From RGIG3077 sp045541475 (GTDB taxonomy: Bacteria > Bacillota > Clostridia > Oscillospirales > Ruminococcaceae): a stretch of 10,251 nucleotides of DNA. The notes beneath the pieces were generated by a model that was not told the origin of the DNA, did not search any database, and saw only the letters and a program-made list of their open reading frames with translations. The position numbers were made by a program, and so were the translations under genes. Location: positions 1-10,251 of the forward strand of contig JAZQJI010000032.1 in NCBI GenBank assembly GCA_045541475.1, written 5' to 3'. Below, piece after piece: positions 1 through 6,070 of this stretch (its first letter is position 1; the number at the start of each line of letters is the position of its first letter).

Positions 1-37
1 GACTTATACAACGAAATTGCATCGTGCGTGCACGCAC
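1..37 (-). repeat. Shortened tandem copy of the 130-bp intergenic repeat (runs off the window edge)
   Basis: Read on the minus strand from 37 to 1, this starts with the same 14-bp palindrome GTGCGTGCACGCAC (24-37) as the full unit next to it. It continues with GAT and then 20 bases (20 down to 1) identical to the full unit (124 down to 105). It lacks the 25-bp GC-rich hairpin module of the full unit. It follows head to tail after the unit at 38-167, so the element occurs as a tandem array here. The rest lies outside the window. Confidence 0.85.
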
Positions 38-167
38 TCCTCGCCGTTGGCGAGGACTATTCTGTATATCTTATATAGTCGAGTGTCAACAAAAACAATT
101 TAGTTGACTTATACAACGAAATTGCTTCGCCGGCAGCAGCCGGCAATTGCACAGTGCGTGCACGCAC
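38..167 (-). repeat. Full 130-bp intergenic repeat, left copy
   Basis: This is the reverse complement of 10084-10213 with a single mismatch (59 versus 10192). On the minus strand it runs: palindrome GTGCGTGCACGCAC (167-154); a GC-rich hairpin with GCCGGC arms; a nested stem using GTCAAC/GTTGAC and TGTATA/TATACA; a TTGACA box (89-84); and a terminal hairpin with arms TCCTCGCC/GGCGAGGA (38-56). It begins one base after the stop codon of the GH13 gene, so it would form the 3' untranslated region of that transcript. The terminal stem is only 8 bp and has no T tract, because the next tandem unit starts where the tract would be. No protein of its own is evident. Confidence 0.93.
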
Positions 168-168
168 A

Positions 169-2037
169 TCATACTTTAATTGCCGCAAATCCGTTAGGCT
201 CAACCTGCAAGGCGTTTTCTTCAAGATTTCCATGCAATACCTTGATTTTTTCGCACTTTCCGATAATTGCGGTTATATCGTCAACATATTTTGTTTCATT
301 GCTGCGGTTAACAAAAATCACAACGGATTTTTGCTTTGCAGTGTTTTCTCTGGCAAAAATCAGCAAATCTTCATCAAGCTGTAAAAATCTTAAAGTGCCG
401 TTTTTGAAAACTTTTGATTTTGCACGCACCTGCGATAATTTCTGCACGTGCTCAATCAAATCGGTATCCTCGCTGCCCCAGGGGTAACACATACGGTTGA
501 AGGGGTCCTTGCAGCCCTGCATACCTGCCTCATCGCCGTAGTAAATGCTTGGCACGCCGGGCAGGAAAAATTGCAGTATCATGGCGATTTTAAGCCTCGA
601 TTTACCCTTTGCGTATTCTTCATCGGAAAGCTTATATGTAGACTGCCATTCTTTTGATTTATCATAAATCGGCTGACCGCCCAAAACGTTTATGGCACGC
701 TCAACATCATGCGTGGAAATAAAATTCATCAGCACATCAACTGCGGGCTTGGGGTAGTTTTCAAGAATAGTCTGCACGCTGTTTTTGAAGTTTTCCGCAC
801 TGCCGCCTGCACAATAATCAAGAATTGCACTGCGGAACGGATAGTTCATTACAGAATCAAGCTGTGCGCCCAATAGATATCTGCGCTTTGCGCCGTAGCT
901 CTCCTTATTCGACGCGTCTTCCCAGACTTCGCCAATGACGATTTTGTTTTCATCAAAGGATTTTACGCTTTTGCGAAGGTTATCCAAAAATTCATCGGGC
1001 AGTTCGTCGGCTACATCCAATCGCCATCCGCTTGCCCCCAAAGACAGCCAATATTGCAGAACGCCGCCCTTGCCGCAGATATACTCTGTGTATTTTTCGT
1101 TGTTTTCTATTACATTCGGTAAAGTATCAATGCCCCACCAAGCCTCATATCCATCGGGATAATCAAAGAACGAATACCACGGATAAAACTCGCTGTTTTG
1201 GGATTTGTAAGCGCCCATATCGCCATATCTGCCGAATTTGTTGAAATAGATGCTATCCGCACCCGTGTGCGAAAAAACACCGTCGAGAATAATGCTTATA
1301 TCGTACTGATTTTTTGCCACCTCGCAAAGGTGTTTAAAATCTTCGTTTGTACCAAGCAGTGCATCTACCTTAAGATAATTTGCCGTATTGTAGCGGTGAT
1401 TTTCGTGCGCTTCAAAAATTGGATTAAGATAAATACAGCTTACCCCAAGCGATTTTAAATAGGGCAGTTTTTCTTCTATACCCAACAAATCGCCGCCGAA
1501 ATAATCGTTATTCCAAACGTGGCCGTTTTCATCGGGCGCAAAGTAGGGTACATCGCCCCAATTTTCACGCATAACTCTGCCGTATGGAATATCTTCGTGA
1601 ACCTTGCCGCTCTTTGCAAATCTATCAGGAAAAATCTGATAGATCACACCACCTTTTAAAAAATCGGGCGTTTTATAGTTTGCGTCAAATACAGTCAGCT
1701 GAAAAAGGCTTCCGCCATCGCTTATTTCAGCCTCGCTTGCAGATGTTTTCTTTACAAACTTACGCTGACCTTGTGACATAAACGAAAAATAATAGTAATA
1801 AATGCCTGCAAGATTTTCCGAATAAGAGCAGGAATACGCAATGCAATCTCCCTCATCAACGGCGTTTGACATAATAATAAACCTTTCCTTAAAGCCTGCC
1901 TTAAAAACTATCATAACGGGTGCGCCGTCATGCTGTATGTTCTTATCAAGACGCAAGGTGAACTTGCAGTCTTCGCCCGTTTTAAGCGCGCCAAAAGGCA
2001 TTTTGTATGAACTGTCCCAGCTATCGAAAATCTTCAT
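169..2037 (-). CDS. GH13 alpha-glucan hydrolase, neopullulanase / cyclomaltodextrinase / maltogenic amylase type
   Basis: Predicted cytoplasmic enzyme of 622 residues that hydrolyses alpha-1,4 (and probably some alpha-1,6) bonds in maltodextrins, cyclodextrins or pullulan fragments. The N-terminal ~125 residues look like a beta-rich domain, followed by the TIM barrel from about GVIYQIFPDRF (130-140), NDYFGGDL (177-184), and a C-terminal beta domain from about 545. Catalytic motifs are intact: D252 and H257 in LDGVFSHTG, nucleophile D341 in GWRLDVADE, acid/base E370 in IGEVWED, and H443-D444 in STHDVER. There is no signal peptide. The ATG is preceded by AAAAAGGA (2047-2054) at a 9-base gap. 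It lies downstream of glgP on the same strand but behind a hairpin terminator, so it needs readthrough or its own promoter; I saw no convincing one in 2038-2107. The family is secure; the exact substrate among the GH13 subfamilies is not. Confidence 0.93.
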   Translation of the reverse strand: MKIFDSWDSSYKMPFGALKTGEDCKFTLRLDKNIQHDGAPVMIVFKAGFKERFIIMSNAVDEGDCIAYSCSYSENLAGIYYYYFSFMSQGQRKFVKKTSASEAEISDGGSLFQLTVFDANYKTPDFLKGGVIYQIFPDRFAKSGKVHEDIPYGRVMRENWGDVPYFAPDENGHVWNNDYFGGDLLGIEEKLPYLKSLGVSCIYLNPIFEAHENHRYNTANYLKVDALLGTNEDFKHLCEVAKNQYDISIILDGVFSHTGADSIYFNKFGRYGDMGAYKSQNSEFYPWYSFFDYPDGYEAWWGIDTLPNVIENNEKYTEYICGKGGVLQYWLSLGASGWRLDVADELPDEFLDNLRKSVKSFDENKIVIGEVWEDASNKESYGAKRRYLLGAQLDSVMNYPFRSAILDYCAGGSAENFKNSVQTILENYPKPAVDVLMNFISTHDVERAINVLGGQPIYDKSKEWQSTYKLSDEEYAKGKSRLKIAMILQFFLPGVPSIYYGDEAGMQGCKDPFNRMCYPWGSEDTDLIEHVQKLSQVRAKSKVFKNGTLRFLQLDEDLLIFARENTAKQKSVVIFVNRSNETKYVDDITAIIGKCEKIKVLHGNLEENALQVEPNGFAAIKV

Positions 2038-2107
2038 TTCAGCTATTCCTTTTTACCTATGTATTTTTTATCGTCTGCCATTCAAAAGCAGATATCTTCA
2101 CATTATC

Positions 2108-2143
2108 AAAAAGCGATGCGTTTTGGTAACGTCATCGCTTTTT
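2108..2143 (-). terminator. Intrinsic terminator after glgP (also symmetric on the + strand)
   Basis: Perfect 11-bp arms AAAAAGCGATG (2108-2118) and CATCGCTTTTT (2133-2143). The stem can extend inside by CGTT/AACG past a one-base bulge. On the minus strand it lies 20 bases after the glgP stop and ends in a run of five T. The arms make the same T run on the plus strand, so it could work both ways, although no plus-strand gene enters it here. It separates glgP from the GH13 gene. Confidence 0.85.
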
Positions 2144-2163
2144 GTCTGTCATTAAAAGATTTA

Positions 2164-4563
2164 TTATAATTTCCAGATGTTCTTTGCGTATTCATCAACA
2201 GCTCTGTCTGCTGAGAAAATGCCTGACATTGCTGTATTCATAAGCGACATCTTAGCCCATGCGTACTTATCACGATAAATTTCGCTTGCACGCTGTGAAG
2301 CTGCGCGGTACGAATCAAAATCAGCAAGAACCATGTAAGGATCGGAGTACTTGAGTGAATCTGCAACTTCCTTAAAGGTGTGACCATTAATGCCTTCGTA
2401 CATCTTGTCGATAATTCTCTTAACAAGGGGGTTGCTGTTGTAAATGTCTTCTGCACGGTAGTTGGGCTGACGTGAGAGCACCTCATCCTTAGACATACCG
2501 AAGATGATGATATTTTCCTTGCCGACAGCATCGTGAATTTCAACGTTTGCGCCGTCCATTGTACCCAATGTAACCGCACCGTTAAGCATAAGCTTCATGT
2601 TACCGGTACCGCTTGCTTCCTTACCTGCAAGAGAAATCTGCTCGGAAATATCGCTTGCGGGCATCAGAAGCTCGGAAAGTGTAACCTTGTAATCTTCAAG
2701 GAAATATACGCAAAGCTTTTCAGCAATTTTCGGATTCTTCTTGATTTCTTCAGAAATTGCCCAAATCATCTTGATAATCTGCTTAGCAAGATAATATCCG
2801 GGAGCAGCCTTAGCCGCAAAGATATATGTTTTGGGAACAAAATCAGCATCGGGGTTATCAAGCAGATAGAAATAATCTGCAATAATGTTCATTGCGTTAA
2901 GGTGCTGACGCTTGTATTCATGCAAACGCTTTACCTGAACGTCAAAAATGCTGTCTGTATTAAGAATAACGCCGCTGTGCTTTTTAACATATTTTGCAAA
3001 GCGTTCCTTGTTTTCCTTCTTGATTTCGCAAATCTTATCAAGAACAGCCTTATCATCTGCAAATTTTGCAAACTTTTCAAGCTCTGCTGCATCCTTTTTA
3101 AAGCCACCGCCGATTTTTTCTTCCAAAAGCTTTGTTAAAGCGGGGTTGGACTGCAAAAGCCATCTGCGGTAAGCAATACCGTTTGTAACGTTGCAGAACT
3201 TTTCGGGTGTATCGTCAAATTCGTTAACAAAAACTTCGTCCTTGATGATATCGGAATGAAGCTTTGAAACGCCGTTAACGTGGTGCGAAGCCGCAACGCA
3301 AAGGTTTGCCATGTAAATCATGTTGTTCTGAATGATTGACATTGATGTAACCTTGCCGCTATCCTGATATTTTTCAAACAAAGCTGCGCAGTAACGGTTG
3401 TTAATTTCTACAATAATATTGAAAATACGGGGGATAATATCCTTTACAAGATTTAAATCCCACTTTTCAAGTGCTTCGGCAAGAACAGTGTGATTTGTGT
3501 AAGCAAATGTTTTTGTTACAATATCCCATGCCTTATCCCAGTTGTAGCCGCAGTCATCAAGCAAAATACGCATTAATTCAGGAATAGCAAGTGTGGGGTG
3601 TGTATCGTTGATGTGGATTGCAACCTTATCTGCAAGGTTATCAAGTGTGCCGTAAACATTCATGTGATTGTTTACAATATCGCCAACGGAAGCAGCACAC
3701 ATGAAGTACTGCTGACGCAAACGCAGGGACTTGCCTTCGTTGTGGTTATCATTAGGATAAAGAACCTTTGAAATTGCCTGTGCCATGCTGTTCTGTCCAA
3801 GAGCCTGGTCATACTTGCCCTGGTTGAACATTGCCATATCAAAAGCGGGCGCCTTTGCAGACCACAGACGGAGAACGGAAACGCCTTCGCTATCATAACC
3901 GGAAACGTAAAGGTCATAAGGAACAGCTGTTACAGGCTTTGTGTTTATGTGTGAAACATGGTGGTACTGGTGGTCCCAATATTCCTGCAATTCGCCTTCA
4001 AAATGCACTTCAATAGCCATTTCGGGACGGGGGTCAAGCCAAACATTGCCGCCGGGCAGCCAGTTATCAGGAAGCTCAGTCTGCCAGCCTTCGTCAATCT
4101 TCTGCTGGAAAATACCATATTCGTAGCAAATGGAATATCCCATTGCGGGGTATGCGCAAGTTGCAAGACCGTCGAGATAGCAAGCGGCAAGTCTGCCCAA
4201 GCCGCCGTTGCCAAGACCTGCATCGGGCTCGCAATCGTAAATCTTATCAAGCTTGATGTCGTATTCATTCAAAACGCTTGCTACCTGCTCGGTAATGCCG
4301 AGGTTGGAAAGCGAAGCCTTGAGAGAACGTCCCATCAAAAATTCCATAGAAAGATAGTAAACCTGCTTTCTGCCAAGAGAGTTTGCGTTGTTTACAAAAC
4401 GCGCACGCTTTGCCTTTAGCATTGAAACGATTACTGTTGACAATGCACGATAAATCTGCACATCGGAAGCTTCGTGAACAGTTACGTTAAAATCACTTTC
4501 AAGAATCTGCACAAGAGATTCTCTTATCTGGTCCTTTTGGGACTTTGCTTTTTTATCTGCCAT
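2164..4563 (-). CDS. glgP: Glycogen/maltodextrin phosphorylase (GT35)
   Basis: Cytoplasmic PLP-dependent enzyme that phosphorolyses the non-reducing ends of glycogen or maltodextrin to glucose 1-phosphate. The 799-residue length is normal for bacterial GT35. Visible hallmarks are DAGLGNGGLGRLAACYLD (114-131), the substrate loop and barrel segments HINDTHPTLAIPE (317-329), VTNGIAYRRWL (459-469), VQVKRLHEYKRQ (542-553), and the PLP segment KEASGTGNMK with the Schiff-base lysine at K657. The N-terminus lacks the animal-type regulatory phosphorylation site. The ATG has GAAAGGA (4573-4579) nine bases upstream and a near-consensus promoter at 4609-4637. A terminator follows. Its neighbour GH13 hydrolase points to storage or imported alpha-glucan breakdown. 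Glycogen versus maltodextrin preference cannot be told from the sequence. Confidence 0.97.
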   Translation of the reverse strand: MADKKAKSQKDQIRESLVQILESDFNVTVHEASDVQIYRALSTVIVSMLKAKRARFVNNANSLGRKQVYYLSMEFLMGRSLKASLSNLGITEQVASVLNEYDIKLDKIYDCEPDAGLGNGGLGRLAACYLDGLATCAYPAMGYSICYEYGIFQQKIDEGWQTELPDNWLPGGNVWLDPRPEMAIEVHFEGELQEYWDHQYHHVSHINTKPVTAVPYDLYVSGYDSEGVSVLRLWSAKAPAFDMAMFNQGKYDQALGQNSMAQAISKVLYPNDNHNEGKSLRLRQQYFMCAASVGDIVNNHMNVYGTLDNLADKVAIHINDTHPTLAIPELMRILLDDCGYNWDKAWDIVTKTFAYTNHTVLAEALEKWDLNLVKDIIPRIFNIIVEINNRYCAALFEKYQDSGKVTSMSIIQNNMIYMANLCVAASHHVNGVSKLHSDIIKDEVFVNEFDDTPEKFCNVTNGIAYRRWLLQSNPALTKLLEEKIGGGFKKDAAELEKFAKFADDKAVLDKICEIKKENKERFAKYVKKHSGVILNTDSIFDVQVKRLHEYKRQHLNAMNIIADYFYLLDNPDADFVPKTYIFAAKAAPGYYLAKQIIKMIWAISEEIKKNPKIAEKLCVYFLEDYKVTLSELLMPASDISEQISLAGKEASGTGNMKLMLNGAVTLGTMDGANVEIHDAVGKENIIIFGMSKDEVLSRQPNYRAEDIYNSNPLVKRIIDKMYEGINGHTFKEVADSLKYSDPYMVLADFDSYRAASQRASEIYRDKYAWAKMSLMNTAMSGIFSADRAVDEYAKNIWKL

Positions 4564-4608
4564 AAAAATCTATCCTTTCAAAATTAAAAAAATGCCATAA
4601 CCTTTAGT

Positions 4609-4637
4609 ATTATACACTATTTTGCCCTTCGTTTCAA
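4609..4637 (-). promoter_or_regulatory. Housekeeping promoter for glgP
   Basis: On the minus strand, TTGAAA (4637-4632) and a perfect TATAAT (4614-4609) are separated by exactly 17 bases. Transcription would start near 4602, giving a leader of about 40 bases that includes the GAAAGGA ribosome binding site. No other comparable pair lies between the two divergent genes on this strand. Confidence 0.82.
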
Positions 4638-4642
4638 CTGTT

Positions 4643-4698
4643 TTTTTTACCAAAAATAAAGTAAAATCGCTGTTGTTTTACACCTAATAGGTAAAAAA
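4643..4698. promoter_or_regulatory. Nested inverted repeat in the divergent intergenic region (possible operator)
   Basis: Outer arms TTTTTTACC (4643-4651) and GGTAAAAAA (4690-4698) are perfect 9-bp complements. Inner arms GTAAAA (4661-4666) and TTTTAC (4676-4681) share nearly the same centre (about 4671). The block begins six bases upstream of the glgP -35 box, so a bound protein could act on glgP, on the divergent plus-strand gene, or on both. It is AT-rich, so chance symmetry is possible. No known operator consensus is recognised. Confidence 0.35.
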
Positions 4699-4782
4699 TT
4701 GCACACAAAACGCAAGTTTTAAGAATTTTATACATAAAATATACATGATATATTTAACACAAAAGGATGGTTGTTCGGCAAA

Positions 4783-5046
4783 ATGCACATAGAAATTTTG
4801 ATGAATTTGGTTATTATTACCCTTGCTTTGATTTTGTTTGCAAGTGTAATGCGTCAACGGCGACCTTTGTTTTCTATAATTACAAATGCAGCTTTAGGCG
4901 TTGCAGTTCTTTTTGCAGCCGCAATTTTTGGTTGCAATATTGGCATTAACGTAAACTTTAATGCGTTTACCTTAGGTTTTTCGGCAGTTTTCGGCATGCC
5001 GGGCGCGTTTTTTTCAATATTGCTTACAGCTTTGCAAAAATTGTGA
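4783..5046 (+). CDS. Small BofA-family membrane protein
   Basis: An 87-residue protein, the same size as Bacillus BofA, with two or three hydrophobic segments and a weakly hydrophilic loop (MRQRRPLF). The C-terminal third, GINVNFNAFTLGFSAVFGMP followed by GAF, matches the family signature: polar residues, then N...T....G..G.PG before a last hydrophobic stretch. In Bacillus, BofA holds the SpoIVFB protease inactive and so delays processing of pro-sigmaK; here that role is only suggested by family. The start is uncertain: ATG 4783 gives the canonical length but sits 15 bases from AAAAGGA (4761-4767), while TTG 4771 in frame sits about 4 bases from it. No sporulation gene is next to it. I found no convincing promoter before it. 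It may be cotranscribed with the following membrane gene, 74 bases on. Confidence 0.78.
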   Translation: MHIEILMNLVIITLALILFASVMRQRRPLFSIITNAALGVAVLFAAAIFGCNIGINVNFNAFTLGFSAVFGMPGAFFSILLTALQKL

Positions 5047-5054
5047 AAATATGC

Positions 5055-5083
5055 TTGCAAAATATTGCCTTTGATGATATAAT
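5055..5083 (+). promoter_or_regulatory. Housekeeping promoter for the five-helix membrane protein
   Basis: TTGCAA (5055-5060) and a perfect TATAAT (5078-5083) have a 17-base spacer. The predicted start is near 5090, giving a leader of about 30 bases with AAGGAG at 5108-5113. This supports the ATG at 5121 and argues against the upstream in-frame start at 5043. Confidence 0.82.
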
Positions 5084-5120
5084 GAAAAAGTACATAAACA
5101 AAACGGCAAGGAGAACAAAA

Positions 5121-5978
5121 ATGGCTGAAAAAATCAAGGGCTTTTTCGATAATATATGGACAAAGCGCGCTGTTTCGCTGCTGGGAACAGGCTATGCGCT
5201 TTTGCTTGGTTTTTTTGCTTATATGTCTGTTTTTTATGATATACACGTAACGCAAAAGAAGCTGTTTGTGTGGCTTTTTGTGGGTGTTTCGCTGTTTTTT
5301 GTTGCATTAATGCTTTACACACGCAAGCAGTTTTGGACAAGGTTTTTGTGCATGGCAATGGTGCCACTGCTGCTGCCGGTGTTTTTGTTTAATTTTGGCG
5401 AATGGTTTTTGGTTGTACCCTTTGCCATTGTTGTTATTTTTATGTTTTTTGCGTGCGGCGCAAGCGAATCTACCAAAACCGTGTGGGGTACAATATGCCT
5501 TTTGGTCTACATTCTTTCCACACTGGCTTATTTTGTTTTTACCACTGTTTTTGATACAAGCGCAAACTTAGAGCTTGAACGTACAGTTGTATCACAATCG
5601 GGCAAGTACCGCGCAAATGTTTACACAATCAGCTCAACAATACCCAACAAGGCGCAGGTTTTTATTGAGCCTAATGACCTTGATAAAAACTACAAATACT
5701 TTGAATTTATTGCAACCGGATACGAAAAAATATGCTTTACTAACACAGCCGGCTCTGAAGCTGACGTAGAATGGATTGTTGACGAGGACGGTGTTGAAAG
5801 GCTTTATCTTACAAATGATAAGGACAGGGGCGCAATTTTTGATACCGAACTTGATAAGAAATTTACTTGGAATTTCTTGATATTTGAATTTGGCACCGAA
5901 GACGAACAAAGCACTTCCGATTTAAGCTTATCGGACGCAGTTTCGGGCGCAGAAGAAAGCGTGAGCACAAGCGAATGA
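5121..5978 (+). CDS. Uncharacterised multi-pass membrane protein with soluble C-terminal domain
   Basis: I do not recognise this 285-residue protein. About five hydrophobic helices are visible (roughly residues 17-40, 47-66, 71-92, 93-112 and 120-143). A soluble region follows from about 150 to 258, containing TVVSQSGKYRANVYTISSTI, a beta-rich pattern that resembles small lipoprotein-like domains beginning 'S-P/Q-x-GKY' (DUF5412-like, tentative). The tail (259-285) is rich in Ser, Glu and Asp and looks disordered. An odd number of helices would place the C-terminal domain on the opposite side from the N-terminus, probably outside. The start is fixed by AAGGAG (5108-5113), seven bases before ATG, and by the promoter at 5055-5083; the longer reading from 5043 would begin upstream of that promoter. 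It has no visible functional tie to the xylose genes, which start 92 bases later. Confidence 0.88.
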   Translation: MAEKIKGFFDNIWTKRAVSLLGTGYALLLGFFAYMSVFYDIHVTQKKLFVWLFVGVSLFFVALMLYTRKQFWTRFLCMAMVPLLLPVFLFNFGEWFLVVPFAIVVIFMFFACGASESTKTVWGTICLLVYILSTLAYFVFTTVFDTSANLELERTVVSQSGKYRANVYTISSTIPNKAQVFIEPNDLDKNYKYFEFIATGYEKICFTNTAGSEADVEWIVDEDGVERLYLTNDKDRGAIFDTELDKKFTWNFLIFEFGTEDEQSTSDLSLSDAVSGAEESVSTSE

Positions 5979-5991
5979 TGCTATCATTTGC

Positions 5992-6005
5992 TTTTTGCGC
6001 AAAAA
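5992..6005. other. 14-bp perfect palindrome in the xylA upstream region
   Basis: TTTTTGCGCAAAAA is perfectly self-complementary and lies 14 bases after the stop codon of the membrane protein and 66 bases before the xylA start. With flanking TCAT/ATGA bases it could make an imperfect hairpin ahead of a T run at 6014-6018, so it could be a weak terminator of the upstream gene or a protein-binding site. The sequence does not decide between them. Confidence 0.4.
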
Positions 6006-6020
6006 TGAAATCGTTTTTAT
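6005..6020 (+). promoter_or_regulatory. cre-like catabolite repression site before xylA
   Basis: ATGAAATCGTTTTTAT fits the Firmicute cre consensus WTGNAANCGNWNNCAW at every defined position except one (T for C near the end). It sits about 50 bases upstream of the xylA ATG, overlapping or just upstream of where the promoter must be, as expected for CcpA repression of a xylose operon. An AT-only 9-bp inverted repeat (6014-6022 with 6030-6038) overlaps it. The presence of CcpA in this organism is assumed. Confidence 0.45.
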
Positions 6021-6047
6021 TTAAATCAAAAATAAAAAAAATAATAT
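6020..6047 (+). promoter_or_regulatory. Possible xylA promoter (weak)
   Basis: TTTAAA (6020-6025... reading TTTAAA) and TAATAT (6042-6047) are spaced by 16 bases and would start transcription about 18 bases before the xylA ATG. The region is almost all A and T, so several other pairings fit equally well. Position relative to the cre-like site is the main support. Confidence 0.28.
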
Positions 6048-6070
6048 ATAACAGAAAGGAATAAAATCAA

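Noticed and set aside
1..167. CRISPR array or integrase attachment site
   Set aside because: There are no regularly spaced short repeats with unique spacers and no cas gene, integrase or tRNA nearby. The repeats are a long tandem/inverted element with hairpins.
421..429. TGCACGCAC, a half copy of the repeat's palindrome inside the GH13 gene
   Set aside because: It encodes the ordinary Val-Arg-Ala segment of the enzyme on the minus strand, and no other part of the repeat surrounds it.
104..487. Reading frame crossing the left repeat whose first ~21 residues match a frame in the right repeat (9902-10147, minus)
   Set aside because: The shared peptide follows simply from the repeat being identical DNA. 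The frames then run antisense through the GH13 and esterase genes with no family resemblance.
2533..3138. 201-residue plus-strand reading frame antisense to glgP
   Set aside because: It is a shadow of glgP: cysteine-rich, without a ribosome binding site or recognisable motif, while the opposite strand encodes a complete phosphorylase.
4767..4949. 60-residue reading frame from an ATG embedded in the AAAAGGATGG sequence
   Set aside because: It overlaps the BofA-like gene in another frame, has aromatic/cysteine-rich out-of-frame composition, and leaves no ribosome binding site for itself.
5043..5120. Longer N-terminus for the five-helix membrane protein, starting at 5043
   Set aside because: The extension would begin upstream of the TTGCAA/TATAAT promoter and has no ribosome binding site, while ATG 5121 has AAGGAG at ideal spacing and starts a typical N-terminus.
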